Of a stretch of 38,092 nt of DNA, positions 27,627-36,945 are shown one piece after another. The stretch comes from Candidatus Accumulibacter conexus (GTDB lineage: Bacteria > Pseudomonadota > Gammaproteobacteria > Burkholderiales > Rhodocyclaceae), in assembly GCA_017592775.1 (NCBI GenBank), contig JAGFNJ010000051.1:1-38092 (forward strand), given 5' to 3'. The position numbers were made by a program, and so were the translations under genes. Position 1 is the first letter of the stretch, and each line of letters starts with the position of its first letter. Under the pieces are notes generated by a model. The model had not been told where the DNA came from. It was given only the letters and a program-made list of their open reading frames with translations, and ran no database searches.

Positions 27627-28494
27627 AACCGGCGCAGGCGGCCGCTGGGGCTGGGACAGCAGCTACCCGGCACCGGCGAAGCTGAACCTGTACCTGCGCG
27701 TGGTCGGCCGGCGCAGTGATGGCTACCACCTGCTGCAGACCGTCTTCCGCTTTCTCGGGCGCGCGGACCAGTTGCATTTCTCGCCGCGCGACGACGCTGC
27801 GATACGGCTCGCCACACCCTTGCCCGGCGTGCCGCCCGAGAGCGACCTCAGCGTCCGCGCCGCCCGCCTCCTGCAGGCCGCAAGCGGCTGCAGCCGAGGC
27901 GTCGACATCCACATCGAGAAGCACCTGCCACTCGGTGGCGGGCTTGGTGGCGGCAGCTCCGATGCCGCCACCGTCCTGCTCGCACTCAATCATCTCTGGC
28001 AGCTCGGCATGCCGCGCCAGCGCCTGCAGGAAATCGGCCTGACTCTCGGCGCCGACGTTCCCGTGTTCGTTTTCGGCCACAACGCCTTTGCCGAAGGAGT
28101 CGGCGAAGCGCTGCAGGCGGTCGCACTGCCGCCGCGCTGGTATGTCGTCGTCGAACCGCCGGTGCAGGTGCCGACCGCAATCATCTTTGCCGCCCCCGAG
28201 CTGCGCCGCGATTCGCCGCCCATCGCCGCCGGCGACTGGCGCCCGGACGGCATCGGCAATGACCTCGAGGCAGTCGCCTGCGCCCGCTTCCCGGAGGTCG
28301 CCGAATGCCTCCGCCAGCTGGCGGCGGCGGCAGCACCCGCCGCCGCCCGCATGACGGGTTCCGGTTCCTGTGTCTTCGCCGAGTGTGCCAGCGCGGAAGA
28401 GGCGGCGGCGGCGCTGCGGCGCCTGCCACCCGGATTGCGTGCCTGGACCAGCGCCGGCGCCGCCGCCCATCCGCTGCACGAACTGGCGCGCTGA
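27613..28494 (+). CDS. ispE: 4-Diphosphocytidyl-2-C-methyl-D-erythritol kinase
   Basis: The 293-residue GHMP-family kinase phosphorylates CDP-methylerythritol in the non-mevalonate isoprenoid pathway. PAPAKLNLYLRVVGRRSDGYH (the start of the family's substrate site) begins at about residue 17, the ATP loop LPLGGGLGGGSSDAA is at about 100-114, and MTGSGSCVFA is the third GHMP motif near residue 245. The start ATG lies inside the lolB end. The N-terminal 15 residues before the conserved region are slightly longer than usual. It supplies precursors for quinone side chains, including any menaquinone made through menB and menC. Confidence 0.95.
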   Translation: MPPGETGAGGRWGWDSSYPAPAKLNLYLRVVGRRSDGYHLLQTVFRFLGRADQLHFSPRDDAAIRLATPLPGVPPESDLSVRAARLLQAASGCSRGVDIHIEKHLPLGGGLGGGSSDAATVLLALNHLWQLGMPRQRLQEIGLTLGADVPVFVFGHNAFAEGVGEALQAVALPPRWYVVVEPPVQVPTAIIFAAPELRRDSPPIAAGDWRPDGIGNDLEAVACARFPEVAECLRQLAAAAAPAAARMTGSGSCVFAECASAEEAAAALRRLPPGLRAWTSAGAAAHPLHELAR

Positions 28495-28604
28495 CGCGCC
28501 GCCGCCGGCTCACCACGCTGCCGTTGTGCTGCGCTCGGCCGCGGCCTGCCAGCGCCGGCTCCCGCTCGCCGGTCAGCGCCCTTTTTTTCCTGACGAATCC
28601 CCGC

Positions 28605-28610
28605 TATAAT
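28605..28610 (+). promoter_or_regulatory. -10 box of the tRNA-Gln promoter
   Basis: A perfect TATAAT lies 40 bases before the first base of tRNA-Gln. The expected -35 position (about 28582-28587) falls in a T run with no good match. The T run at 28582-28588 could alternatively end transcription from ispE, although no clear hairpin precedes it. Confidence 0.55.
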
Positions 28611-28649
28611 GCGCGCCTCGCTCGCCGACAGGGCGCTGCGAGAGACCGC

Positions 28650-28726
28650 TGGGGAGTCGCCAAGTTGGTCAAGGCACCGGATTTTGATTCCGGCATTCGA
28701 AGGTTCGAATCCTTCTTCCCCAGCCA
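28650..28726 (+). tRNA. tRNA-Gln (anticodon TTG)
   Basis: The acceptor stem TGGGGAG pairs with TTCCCCA, allowing the usual U-A first pair of tRNA-Gln. The anticodon arm CCGGA/TCCGG encloses TTTTGAT with anticodon TTG for CAA and CAG. The T arm has GGTTCGAATCC, and CCA is encoded. The D loop is slightly longer than in Escherichia coli tRNA-Gln. Its position between ispE and prs is typical for this group. Confidence 0.96.
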
Positions 28727-28815
28727 TCCGATTTCTGTCAACGCGGGCAGGCGTCCTTACCTGCCCGTCTTGCTTTGTGGGGCGCCCTGGCGCAGCGCCC
28801 CAGGGGAAGCACAAG

Positions 28816-29766
28816 ATGGCCTACGACAGCCTGATGGTCTTTACCGGCAGCGCCAACCCGGCGCTTGCTGCGGATGTCGTCAAACAGCTCAGCATCTCGC
28901 TCGGTCGTGCCCATGTCGGGCGCTTCTCCGACGGCGAGATCAGTGTCGAGATTCAGGAACACGTCCGCGGCATGGACGTCTTCATCCTGCAGTCCACCTG
29001 CGCACCGGCGAACGAAAACCTGATGGAGCTGCTGATCATGGTCGACGCGCTCAAGCGCGCCTCGGCCGCCCGCATCACGGCTGCCATCCCCTATTTCGGC
29101 TACGCCCGCCAGGACCGCCGCGTGCGTTCGGTCCGCGTGTCGATCGCCGCCAAGCTGGTGGCCGACCTGCTCACCGCCGCCGGCGTCCACCGCGTGCTGA
29201 CGATGGACCTGCATACCGAGCAGATCCAGGGCTTCTTCAGCATCCCGGTCGACAACATCTATTCGCTGCCGATCATGCTTGGCGACGTCTGGAAGAATGA
29301 TTTCGACAACCTGATGGTCGTCTCGCCCGACGTCGGCGGTGTCGTCCGCGCCCGCGCGCTCGCCAAGCGCCTCGAGTGCGACCTGGCGATCATCGACAAG
29401 CGTCGCCCGAAAGCCAATGTTTCAGAGGTGATGAACATCATCGGCGAGGTCGACGGCCGCACCTGCGTCATCATGGACGACCTCGTCGACACCGCCGGCA
29501 CACTCTGCAAGGCGGCCACCGCGCTCAAGGAACACGGCGCGAAGAAGGTGCTGTCGTACTGCGTGCACCCGGTTCTCTCGGGCCAGGCCGTCGAGCGCAT
29601 CAACAACTCCGACCTAGACGAACTGGTCGTCACCGACACCATTCCGTTGCGCGACGACGCCAGGGAGTCGCCGCGCATCCGCGTGCTCTCGGTCGCCGGC
29701 ATGCTGGCCGAAACGATCCGCCGCATCAGCAACGAGGACTCCGTCTCGTCGCTGTTCATCGAATAG
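28816..29766 (+). CDS. prs: Ribose-phosphate pyrophosphokinase
   Basis: The 316-residue class I PRPP synthase makes phosphoribosyl pyrophosphate from ribose 5-phosphate and ATP for nucleotide, His and Trp synthesis. Signatures are [10 protein letters not shown], the ATP-site region [10 protein letters not shown], the metal/PRPP region [30 protein letters not shown] and the PRPP-binding loop [13 protein letters not shown]. The frame is open upstream through the tRNA, but Met at 28816 follows an AGGGGAAG site and matches the family start ([13 protein letters not shown]). Confidence 0.97.
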   Translation: MAYDSLMVFTGSANPALAADVVKQLSISLGRAHVGRFSDGEISVEIQEHVRGMDVFILQSTCAPANENLMELLIMVDALKRASAARITAAIPYFGYARQDRRVRSVRVSIAAKLVADLLTAAGVHRVLTMDLHTEQIQGFFSIPVDNIYSLPIMLGDVWKNDFDNLMVVSPDVGGVVRARALAKRLECDLAIIDKRRPKANVSEVMNIIGEVDGRTCVIMDDLVDTAGTLCKAATALKEHGAKKVLSYCVHPVLSGQAVERINNSDLDELVVTDTIPLRDDARESPRIRVLSVAGMLAETIRRISNEDSVSSLFIE

Positions 29767-29822
29767 CAGGAGGCAGCCGCCGACCCCAGGCGCCTGCCGC
29801 CACAACCAGTCCTTTCTCAACC

Positions 29823-29844
29823 CCCCGCCTGGTCGCGGGCGGGG
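29823..29844 (+). promoter_or_regulatory. Small hairpin in the rplY leader
   Basis: CCCCGCC (29823-29829) and GGCGGGG (29838-29844) form a 7-bp stem with an 8-base loop, 22 bases before the rplY start and just ahead of its AGGAG site. There is no T run, so a regulatory or stabilising role is more likely than termination. It may also be chance in GC-rich DNA. Confidence 0.3.
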
Positions 29845-29866
29845 TACGTCCAACCAGGAGCTGTCC

Positions 29867-30469
29867 ATGAAGTTTCAAATCGAAGCGCGCAAGCGCACCC
29901 TGCAGGGGTCCGGAGCGAGCCGCCGCCTGCGTCGCCAGGGCCGTGTTCCGGCGATCATCTACGGCGGTCCGAAACCGCCCGAACTGATCGACATCGATCA
30001 CAACGAGGCCCTGCTCAACCACGCCAAGGAAGCCTTCCACTCGTCGGTCCTGACGCTGCTGGTCGATGGTGTCGCCGAGAGCGTCGTCCTGCGTGATTCG
30101 CAGCTCCACCCGTGGAAGCCGCTGATCCAGCACTGCGATTTCCAGCGCGTCGATGCCGAGCACGTCATCCATCAGCGCATTCCGCTGCATTTCGTCAATG
30201 CCGAGATCGCGCCGGGAGTGAAGCTGAGCGGCGGCAACGTCTCACACGTGCACAACGAAATCGAGGTCAGCTGCCTGCCGCAGGATCTGCCGGCCTTCAT
30301 CGAAGTGGACCTGAAGGATCTCGAATCGGGCCACTCGATCCATGCCTCCGAAGTCGTCCTGCCCGCCGGTGTCAAGCTGCTGCTGCACGGCGACGACTAT
30401 GTCGTGGTGTCGATTCCGGCCAGGCGCAGCAGCGAAGGCGAGGAAGGCGAAGCCGCAACCGCCGCCTAG
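29867..30469 (+). CDS. rplY: 50S ribosomal protein L25/general stress protein Ctc
   Basis: The 200-residue protein is the long L25 form (Ctc/TL5 type) with two domains: the N-terminal 5S rRNA-binding beta barrel (residues 1-95, including [19 protein letters not shown]) and a C-terminal beta domain (100-185, with [19 protein letters not shown], quoted in part, and [14 protein letters not shown]). The end is acidic ([11 protein letters not shown]). The order prs-rplY-pth-ychF is the standard betaproteobacterial arrangement. A terminator follows. Confidence 0.96.
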   Translation: MKFQIEARKRTLQGSGASRRLRRQGRVPAIIYGGPKPPELIDIDHNEALLNHAKEAFHSSVLTLLVDGVAESVVLRDSQLHPWKPLIQHCDFQRVDAEHVIHQRIPLHFVNAEIAPGVKLSGGNVSHVHNEIEVSCLPQDLPAFIEVDLKDLESGHSIHASEVVLPAGVKLLLHGDDYVVVSIPARRSSEGEEGEAATAA

Positions 30470-30486
30470 GTCGGCATGCCTGCCAG

Positions 30487-30529
30487 GCCGCCGTCGGGCA
30501 TGCCCTGCCGACGGCGGCTTGTTGTTTTT
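30487..30529 (+). terminator. Rho-independent terminator after rplY
   Basis: An 11-bp stem (30487-30497 with 30508-30518) with a 10-base loop is followed by TTGTTGTTTTT at 30519-30529. It lies between rplY and pth and would separate or attenuate the two. Confidence 0.8.
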
Positions 30530-30546
30530 CCCGCGCACGAGACGCC

Positions 30547-31116
30547 ATGCCCCCACCCCGCCTGATCGTCGGCCTCGGCAACCCCGGCAGCGAGTACGAG
30601 GAGACCCGGCACAACGTCGGCTTCTGGTTCATCGACCACCTGGCGCGGCAGTTGCAGCTGCGGCTGGCGCCGCAGGGCAAGTTCTTCGGCCGCCTCGCGC
30701 GGCACGACGATCTGTGGCTGCTGCAGCCGGCGACCTACATGAACCTCTCCGGCCAGGCGGTTGCCGCCGTCGCCCGCTTCTACCGCATCGCTGCCGACGA
30801 AACGCTGATCGTCCATGACGACCTCGACCTGCCGCCGGGCAGCATCCGCCTCAAGCAGGGCGGCGGCAACGGTGGTCACAACGGCCTCAAGGATATCCAG
30901 TCGCGGCTGGCGACGCCGGATTTCTGGCGCCTGCGGCTGGGGATCGGCCACCCGGGCGAACGCAGCGAGGTCATCAACTACGTCCTCAAGCCACCGCGAC
31001 GCGAAGAACGCGAACTGATCGACCCGGCCATCGACCGCTGCCTGCTCGCCTGGCCGCTGCTCGCCGCCGGCGACTACGCCGCCGCACAACGACAGCTGCA
31101 CCTGAAAACCGTCTGA
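30547..31116 (+). CDS. pth: Peptidyl-tRNA hydrolase
   Basis: The 189-residue enzyme releases tRNA from stalled peptidyl-tRNA. [20 protein letters not shown] at about residues 7-26 includes the conserved Asn and catalytic His (RHNVG). [18 protein letters not shown] and [13 protein letters not shown] are all intact. Length is normal. It starts 18 bases after the terminator and ends 16 bases before ychF, so the two are probably cotranscribed. Confidence 0.96.
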   Translation: MPPPRLIVGLGNPGSEYEETRHNVGFWFIDHLARQLQLRLAPQGKFFGRLARHDDLWLLQPATYMNLSGQAVAAVARFYRIAADETLIVHDDLDLPPGSIRLKQGGGNGGHNGLKDIQSRLATPDFWRLRLGIGHPGERSEVINYVLKPPRREERELIDPAIDRCLLAWPLLAAGDYAAAQRQLHLKTV

Positions 31117-31132
31117 CCATGGAAACCTGCGA

Positions 31133-32224
31133 ATGAGCCTCCAATGCGGTATCGTCGGCCTGCCGAACGTCGGCAAGTCCACCCTCTTCAACGCCCTGAC
31201 CAAGGCGGGAATCGCGGCCGAGAACTACCCCTTCTGCACCATCGAGCCGAATGTCGGCATCGTCGAGGTCCCCGACCCACGGCTGCGGGAGATCGCCGCC
31301 ATCGCCAGGCCGCAGCGCGTGCAGCCGGCGATCGTCGAGTTCGTCGACATCGCCGGCCTGGTTGCCGGCGCCTCGCGCGGTGAAGGGCTCGGCAACCAGT
31401 TCCTCGCCAACATCCGCGAAACCGACGCCATCATCAACGTCGTCCGCTGCTTCGAGGACGAGAACGTCGTTCACGTCTCCGGCCGCGTCGACCCGCTCGC
31501 CGACATCGAGACCATCCTCACCGAACTGGCGCTGGCCGACCTCACTGCCGTCGACCGCACCTTCAATCGCGACATCAAGAAGGCGCGTGCCGGCGACAAG
31601 GACGCACAGAAGATGGTCGGTGTCCTCGAACGGCTGCAACCGCACCTCAACGAAGGCCGGCCGGCGCGCACGCTGCCGATGAGCAGCGACGAACGGGCGC
31701 TGCTCAAGCCGCTCTGCCTGCTGACGATCAAGCCGACGATGTACGTCGGCAACGTCCTCGAGGACGGCTTCGACAACAATCCGCACCTCGACCGCCTGCG
31801 CCAGCACGCCGCCACCGAGGGCGCGCCCGTGGTCGCACTCTGTGCCAAGATCGAGGCCGAACTCGCCGACCTCGACGATGACGACAAGGCCGTCTTCCTC
31901 GCCGACCTCGGCTTCGACGAACCCGGACTCAACCGCCTGATCCGCGCCGGCTACCAGTTGCTCGGCCTGCAGACCTACTTCACCGCCGGCCCGAAGGAAG
32001 TTCGTGCCTGGACCATCCACGTCGGCGACACCGCACCGCAGGCGGCCGGCGTCATCCACACCGACTTCGAACGCGGCTTCATCCGCGCGCAGACCATATC
32101 CTTCGCCGACTTCATCGCCTGCAAGGGCGAACAGGGTGCCCGCGAAGCCGGCAAGATGCGGGCCGAAGGCAAGGAGTACGTGGTCCGGGACGGTGATGTG
32201 CTGAATTTCCTGTTCAACGTCTGA
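31133..32224 (+). CDS. ychF: Ribosome-associated ATPase YchF (Obg family)
   Basis: The 363-residue Obg-family P-loop protein hydrolyses ATP in preference to GTP and acts on ribosomes and in stress responses. G1 is GLPNVGKST (residues 9-17), the G3 region is [10 protein letters not shown], and the G4 position has a non-GTP type (seen as CAKIEAEL). The C-terminal TGS domain includes [13 protein letters not shown] and ends [13 protein letters not shown], the usual terminus. Its stop codon is the first point of the accessory region to the right: the IS1595-type remnant begins in the same bases. Confidence 0.97.
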   Translation: MSLQCGIVGLPNVGKSTLFNALTKAGIAAENYPFCTIEPNVGIVEVPDPRLREIAAIARPQRVQPAIVEFVDIAGLVAGASRGEGLGNQFLANIRETDAIINVVRCFEDENVVHVSGRVDPLADIETILTELALADLTAVDRTFNRDIKKARAGDKDAQKMVGVLERLQPHLNEGRPARTLPMSSDERALLKPLCLLTIKPTMYVGNVLEDGFDNNPHLDRLRQHAATEGAPVVALCAKIEAELADLDDDDKAVFLADLGFDEPGLNRLIRAGYQLLGLQTYFTAGPKEVRAWTIHVGDTAPQAAGVIHTDFERGFIRAQTISFADFIACKGEQGAREAGKMRAEGKEYVVRDGDVLNFLFNV

Positions 32225-32376
32225 ACCACAGCCAGGAATTCCGCGCCGACGATGGCACGACCAACAACCTGGCGGAATCGTACGCCCCCCCCCGCTGCCG
32301 GCGTTTCCACATCTGCCAGATGCACAAGGTGGCGCCGAAGCATCTCGACAACTACGCCAACGAGATGGCTTACCGG
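32221..32376 (+). pseudogene. IS1595/ISXO2-type transposase remnant (C-terminal fragment)
   Basis: In the frame starting at 32221 the DNA reads HSQEFRADDGTTNNLAES, then a short altered stretch at a run of nine C (32285-32293), then HKVAPKHLDNYANEMAYR. This is the conserved C-terminal part of ISXO2-like transposases as I recall them, with the TNN.ES and NYANEMAYR signatures. The N-terminal two thirds are absent and the usual ending (after AYR) is replaced by unrelated sequence. The frame is unbroken across the C run, with about one extra codon. The fragment begins exactly at the ychF stop and marks the junction between core genome and restriction island. Confidence 0.75.
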
Positions 32377-32469
32377 AGCCATGATCGATTCTGGTGTATG
32401 GACGCGGGAGCGTGAGTTGAGCAGGGAGACAGCGGCTGCGGGTCGTTTCTCCATGATCCCGTCTTCTTC
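32377..32469. other. Short gap between the transposase remnant and hsdR, nothing recognised
   Basis: Ninety-three bases follow the last transposase-like codon and precede the hsdR stop. No hairpin with a T run is evident. With the remnant, the whole ychF-hsdR gap is 245 bases. Confidence 0.5.
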
Positions 32470-35400
32470 TCAGGCATACACCCCCGCGTTCCGCTCCGGG
32501 TAGCTCTCATACACGTGCTCGAACACCGCCGAGCATTTCTGGATGTAAAGCTCCTTCGAGAACGCACGCGGCAGACCTCTGTCGAGGGTGTCTTCGATGG
32601 CCAGCTTCAACTGTGAGCGTGCCGCCGATTTCTGCCGCCAGTTCAACACCAACAGCCCCTTGAGCCTGGCCAGCAGTTCGCGGGCAGCCTTCTTTACCTC
32701 GGCCCGTTCCTCTGGCGACAGTTCCGGCGCTGGCCGCGTCAGGATGTCGAAAATGACCAGCTCTTCCTCGCTCATGTTCTCACGCACATGGCGTTCCTGC
32801 TCGTCGTTCAGGCTGTTCGACAGCTTCACCAGTTCGTCGAACAGTTCCTCGATGCTGCGGCTGCCGGCGTTGTAGCTTTCGATCAGCGCCTCGAACTTTT
32901 CGGCGAAGTCGGCGCGGGTGCGGTTCAACCGGATCATCTTTTCCAGTTGGGCGCGGATCGCGGCCTTGAGCACTTCGAGGTCGGTGTTCCTGTGCTTCGA
33001 TTCCTTGAAGCGTCGGGCCAGCGCCTCGAAGTTGATCTTCGACAGGTCGAGCGCCGGCGGCCCGGATTCGCGGACTTCGTGGCCGGTGATGGATTCGTCG
33101 AGCAGGCCGTTGATCTGGCCCATCACCTGCGAAACATCCGGCGGGTTCGGGTTGAGCCTGGCGCGGATGGCGTCGGCCAGCGTCGTCAGGCAGGCGACGC
33201 GGCTGGCGAATTCCAGCGCCGACGGGTCGGGCTTCACCGCACGGTAAAGCGTGCTCACCAGCCGCTCATAGGCAAGGAAATCGCGGCGCAGCGGGTCGGG
33301 CGAGATCAACGCGTTGATACCGTCCTCGATGCGCGACAGGCGCTCCATGCTGCCGACAGGTGTCGCCTCGATCTCGCCCAGCAACACCTTCTTCGCGGCG
33401 CAGAAGGCCGTGGCATCGCCCACCGACTGGCGCAATTCCTCGACCAGTTGCTGCTTGTCCTTGACCGGCTTCTTGCCGCCCTTGCCCGCCCCGTAGATCG
33501 CCAGCGCCTTCTCCAGCGAGGCGAAGACGTTGGCGTAATCGACGATGACGCCGCTGTGCTTGCCGGGGAAGACCCGGTTGGCGCGGGCGATGGTCTGCAT
33601 CAGCGTGTGATTGCGCATCGGCTTGTCGAGATACACCGTCGAGCAGCTCGGCGCGTCGAAACCGGTCAGCCACATGGCACAGACGAAGACCAGGCGCAGC
33701 TTGTCCTCGGTGTCCTTGAACTTCTCGTCCAGCCCCGGCTGCGATTCATTCATGCGCTTGCGGTGCGGCTCGATGTCGAGACCCAGCGTTTGCATCTGGG
33801 CGATTTCGTTCTGCCCCGGCGAGACGATCACCGCCATGTCGGTCGTCGTCAGCACATCAAGACGCGCCTTCAGTTCAGCCCTGCGCGCATCACGCCGTGC
33901 CTGTTCGGGCGCCATCTCTCCGCCGCGCGGCTGGTAAGCCAGCTCGCCCAGTTCCTGTTGCACCCGTGCCGTTTCCGCCGCCCAATGCACCTTCAGCTTG
34001 TCGTACATGCGCAGTGCGGTGGCCTTGTCGATCGACACCACCATCGCCTTGCCGACAAAGCCCCGGCCGAGGAAGTGCCGCACGATGTCCTTCGCCACGG
34101 TTTCCAGACGGTCATCGCGGGTGATCAGGTGGTATTGCCGCCCCAGCACCTTCTCCAGCTTGGCCTCCTGATCGGCGTCGAGGTCGGCATCCTCGATCAG
34201 GCGGTAGATGTCCTCGTTGAGATCGGGATTGACGAGCTGCAACTCCGGCGTGCGGTTCTCGTAGAACAGCGGCACGGTGGCACCATCCTCGATGGACTGC
34301 TGGAAATCGTAGATCGAGACGTAGTCGCCGAAGACTTCCCTGGTGCGCTCTTCGCCGGCAATCAGCGGCGTTCCGGTAAAGGCCAGGAACATCGCCCTGG
34401 GCAGCGCGGCGCGCATGTTGAGCGCCAGGGTGTCGTACTGGCTGCGGTGCGCCTCGTCGGTCAGCACGATCACATCGGAACGGTCGCACAACAGTTCCGG
34501 CGTCTGGAACTTGTGCACCAGCGTGAACACGTAGCGGTGGTTGCCCCGCAGCAGTTCGCGCAGGTGGGCGCCGCTGGACGCGTGGCACGCGTCGCCCTCG
34601 GCCTCGCTCACCGCACCGGTGGTCTTGAACGTCTTGGCGATCTGCTCGTCCAGCTCGACGCGGTCGGTGACGACGACGAACGTCCAGTTGCCGGCGAGCT
34701 TCCTCAGCACCTTCTGCGCGAAGAACACCATCGAGAAGCTCTTGCCGCTTCCCTGCGTTTGCCAGAACACGCCGCCGCGCCCGTGGCCCAGCTTGCGGGC
34801 TTCGAGCATCGAGGCGATGGCATTATTGACGCCGAGGAACTGGTGGTTCTGGCCGAGAATCTTGACCAGCCCGGCCTTGTGTTCGGAAAACAGCGTGAAG
34901 TTCTCGACCAGATCGAGCAGGCGGGTGCGGTCGCAGGTACCGCGCAGCATCACTTCCAGCGACACGCGGCGCGCTTCGTCCTCGCGCTCGATACGTTTCC
35001 ATTCCACCCAGCGGCCCCAGTCGGCGGTGAGCGAGCCGACGCGGCTGTCGGTGCCGTTGCTGGCGATGAGCAGCGCGTTGCTCCAGAACAGCGCCGGAAT
35101 CTGCTGCCTGTAGTGGGTCAGGTTTTCGTCGAAGGCGGCGCGCGCCGGAACGCCGGGCTTCTTGAGTTCGATCACCACCCAGGGCAGGCCATTGACGAAG
35201 CCGACCAGGTCGGGCCGGCAGGTGTAGAGCGCGCCGGTCACGCTGAACTGGCTGACCAGCAGGAAGTCGTTGTTCTCCGCTTGCTCCCAATCGACCACGC
35301 GCAGGCGTTCGGTCTTTTGGCCGCCGTGTTCCTTATCAGGGACGGACACCGTGATGCCTTCCTTGAGCAGCCGATAGACTTCGCGGTTGGCCGCTTCCAG

Positions 35401-35658
35401 GCTCATCGTCGAGCGGTCGCGGGTCAGTTCATCGACTGCGTTGCTGATTGCCTCCGGCGGCAGCTTCGGGTTGAACCTGACCAAGGCGGCGCGCAGTCGC
35501 TCGACCAGCACCACCTCTCCCTTGGTTTCGCGGCCAAGCAAACCGCCCGCGCCGAAGGATTCTTCCAAGGCCGACACCGTCTGCCAGCCGAGTTCGGCAA
35601 ACAAGCCGATGGCGGGTTGCTCGACGAGTTGGTCTTCCGAGTAGGCTTGGGCGTTCAT
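32470..35658 (-). CDS. hsdR: Type I restriction endonuclease subunit R
   Basis: The 1062-residue motor and nuclease subunit works in the HsdR2M2S complex, translocating DNA and cutting far from the site. The N-terminal PD-(D/E)xK nuclease is visible as RPDLVGFVNGLPWVVIELKK (Asp then Glu-x-Lys) near residues 150-170. The superfamily 2 motor has Walker A QTQGSGKS near residue 301, DEAH in LTDEAHRSQYD near residue 400, and motif VI-like QTIARANRVFPGK. The C-terminal helical domain runs from about residue 800. It has no frame break, so it appears intact. It overlaps the nucleotidyltransferase gene by four bases (ATGA), so it is translated from the same mRNA. Confidence 0.95.
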   Translation of the reverse strand: MNAQAYSEDQLVEQPAIGLFAELGWQTVSALEESFGAGGLLGRETKGEVVLVERLRAALVRFNPKLPPEAISNAVDELTRDRSTMSLEAANREVYRLLKEGITVSVPDKEHGGQKTERLRVVDWEQAENNDFLLVSQFSVTGALYTCRPDLVGFVNGLPWVVIELKKPGVPARAAFDENLTHYRQQIPALFWSNALLIASNGTDSRVGSLTADWGRWVEWKRIEREDEARRVSLEVMLRGTCDRTRLLDLVENFTLFSEHKAGLVKILGQNHQFLGVNNAIASMLEARKLGHGRGGVFWQTQGSGKSFSMVFFAQKVLRKLAGNWTFVVVTDRVELDEQIAKTFKTTGAVSEAEGDACHASSGAHLRELLRGNHRYVFTLVHKFQTPELLCDRSDVIVLTDEAHRSQYDTLALNMRAALPRAMFLAFTGTPLIAGEERTREVFGDYVSIYDFQQSIEDGATVPLFYENRTPELQLVNPDLNEDIYRLIEDADLDADQEAKLEKVLGRQYHLITRDDRLETVAKDIVRHFLGRGFVGKAMVVSIDKATALRMYDKLKVHWAAETARVQQELGELAYQPRGGEMAPEQARRDARRAELKARLDVLTTTDMAVIVSPGQNEIAQMQTLGLDIEPHRKRMNESQPGLDEKFKDTEDKLRLVFVCAMWLTGFDAPSCSTVYLDKPMRNHTLMQTIARANRVFPGKHSGVIVDYANVFASLEKALAIYGAGKGGKKPVKDKQQLVEELRQSVGDATAFCAAKKVLLGEIEATPVGSMERLSRIEDGINALISPDPLRRDFLAYERLVSTLYRAVKPDPSALEFASRVACLTTLADAIRARLNPNPPDVSQVMGQINGLLDESITGHEVRESGPPALDLSKINFEALARRFKESKHRNTDLEVLKAAIRAQLEKMIRLNRTRADFAEKFEALIESYNAGSRSIEELFDELVKLSNSLNDEQERHVRENMSEEELVIFDILTRPAPELSPEERAEVKKAARELLARLKGLLVLNWRQKSAARSQLKLAIEDTLDRGLPRAFSKELYIQKCSAVFEHVYESYPERNAGVYA

Positions 35659-36365
35659 GATGAATCCAGCCCGGCAATGCCGTGCAGTTTTTCCAGTAAC
35701 TCCGGCAAGCGTTCCTGGCTCGCCGGATCGCCTGGTAAATGGCCCGGCAATGCATCCGTGAACGCCGGCTGTGCCAACAATGCCTGAAACCGCTCAGCCA
35801 GATAAGCCTTCAGATCCCGCGGGCTGGCCCGGCACTCTTCCAGCAATACATCCCTGCCATCGACGACCGCGAGCAAGTCGCCGAGATCGTGGCTGAACAG
35901 AAAGTCGCCCTGGCCGCGGCCATCGAACGCCTCCAGCTTGGTGGCCAAAAACACCGGCGCCGTAAGCAGGCGGATCGGATGACCGCTGGGCAGCGTCACA
36001 GTCACCGCCGTTTCCAACGCCAGCGGATACCAGCGATTGGCAAAACCGAGCACCTCTTTCAGTGGCGGCATGACGTCGACCACCACCGAAGCGATCTGCC
36101 ACCGACAAATCGGCGCCTGCGGGCGCATGTCCTGCACAAAGCCTCTTGTGCGCAAGGCTTTCTCAACGCGGTGATAGTCGGCAAGCACCACAGCCTGACA
36201 CAGCAGATCAACGTCCTCGGTGGGCCGGATCGCCGGCATGGCCGGGTCGGTAATCAGCAACCCCGCTACCGCACCGCCGACAAAGACCGTTTCGTCGCGC
36301 AAATCATCACCCAAGCGTTCAGCGACCACCTCCAGCAAGACGACGTTGGGATCGTTGGCGTTCAT
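35655..36365 (-). CDS. Nucleotidyltransferase-fold protein (AbiEii/MNT-like), possible toxin
   Basis: The protein has 236 residues, with ATG at 36365. The nucleotidyltransferase signature is FVGGAVAGLL (Gly30-Gly31) followed by RPTEDVDLL with acidic D51 and D53, the metal-binding pair. A third acidic residue may lie in VVVDVMPP near residue 100. KLEAFDGRGQGDFLFSHDLGDLLAVVDGR, quoted here by its start KLEAFDGRG, resembles the C-terminal region of AbiEii-like proteins. It overlaps the winged-helix gene by four bases on one side and hsdR by four on the other. AbiEii-type toxins pair with a winged-helix antitoxin, which the upstream gene could be. A toxin function is inference; the pair has no name that I know. 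Confidence 0.7.
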   Translation of the reverse strand: MNANDPNVVLLEVVAERLGDDLRDETVFVGGAVAGLLITDPAMPAIRPTEDVDLLCQAVVLADYHRVEKALRTRGFVQDMRPQAPICRWQIASVVVDVMPPLKEVLGFANRWYPLALETAVTVTLPSGHPIRLLTAPVFLATKLEAFDGRGQGDFLFSHDLGDLLAVVDGRDVLLEECRASPRDLKAYLAERFQALLAQPAFTDALPGHLPGDPASQERLPELLEKLHGIAGLDSS

Positions 36366-36907
36366 GCCTGCAAGCGCTTTTCCAGCAGATCGATCGCCAG
36401 CGCCCGTTCGCGGGCGCTGCCGCCGCGCACCGCATCGAACAGTACCAGCAGTTCGCCAAGCGCCGGGTTGCGCCCGGCCGCCTCCGGCACGCTCGGGTAG
36501 AGCGGATAAAAGGCCATGCCGCGCACCGTGCCGTTCTTGTGCGGCCACACCGGCACCGGGTCGGTACCCGGCACGATCAAATCCTTGAGCGGCGCCGCCG
36601 CATAGCCGGTCGGCCGGCCGCGCGTCAGGCTGCCCCGGACGGCCGGAAAACAGTAGCGCGCCCCATGCTGAACAAACAGGCGCAAGGCGGCCAGGATCAC
36701 CGTCGCCTTGCCGCCCACATCCTTGTGCGCAAGCTGCGCGGCGACGGCCCGGTCCACGGCACCATGAATCTCCGACGCCGTCATGCCCAGCTCGGCCGCC
36801 AGGGCCGCATAGGTGGGCGCCGGGCCACGTTCCAGCGCCAGGCGCAGCAGGACCACCAAGTCTTGCGGGCGCAATACGATCTGCGGATTCGATTTCTGGC
36901 GCGGCAT
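36362..36907 (-). CDS. Winged-helix protein paired with the nucleotidyltransferase, possible antitoxin/regulator
   Basis: The protein has 181 residues, with AAGGAG 7 bases before the ATG. Residues of about 12-60 form a helix-turn-helix (LRPQDLVVLLRLAL, then YAALAAELGMTASEIHGAVDRA). The middle region (RYCFPAVRGSLTRGRPTGYAAAPL) recalls the domain after the DNA-binding part in AbiEi-like proteins, and the C-terminus is an acidic helix. It overlaps the nucleotidyltransferase start by four bases, as in many toxin-antitoxin operons with the regulator first. A 24-bp palindrome covers its promoter, which supports autoregulation. The family is not recognised with certainty. Confidence 0.7.
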   Translation of the reverse strand: MPRQKSNPQIVLRPQDLVVLLRLALERGPAPTYAALAAELGMTASEIHGAVDRAVAAQLAHKDVGGKATVILAALRLFVQHGARYCFPAVRGSLTRGRPTGYAAAPLKDLIVPGTDPVPVWPHKNGTVRGMAFYPLYPSVPEAAGRNPALGELLVLFDAVRGGSARERALAIDLLEKRLQA

Positions 36908-36921
36908 CGTCCGGCTCCTTC

Positions 36922-36945
36922 ATTCGCTATTCGCGAATAGCGAAT
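36922..36945. promoter_or_regulatory. Perfect 24-bp palindrome, candidate operator of the winged-helix gene
   Basis: The half-site ATTCGCTATTCG (36922-36933) is followed at once by its exact reverse complement (36934-36945). It covers the predicted transcription start and touches the -10 box on the minus strand, 15 bases upstream of the winged-helix ATG. The inner part contains two copies of TTCG/CGAA in each orientation, so a dimer or a pair of dimers could bind. Confidence 0.85.

Noticed and set aside
32285-32293. Frameshift at the nine-C run in the transposase remnant
   Set aside because: The same reading frame continues with transposase-like residues on both sides, so the run adds about a codon and does not shift the frame.
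32788-35787. A 999-codon open frame on the plus strand opposite hsdR
   Set aside because: It mirrors hsdR codons and has no domain signatures; hsdR on the minus strand has complete nuclease and motor motifs.
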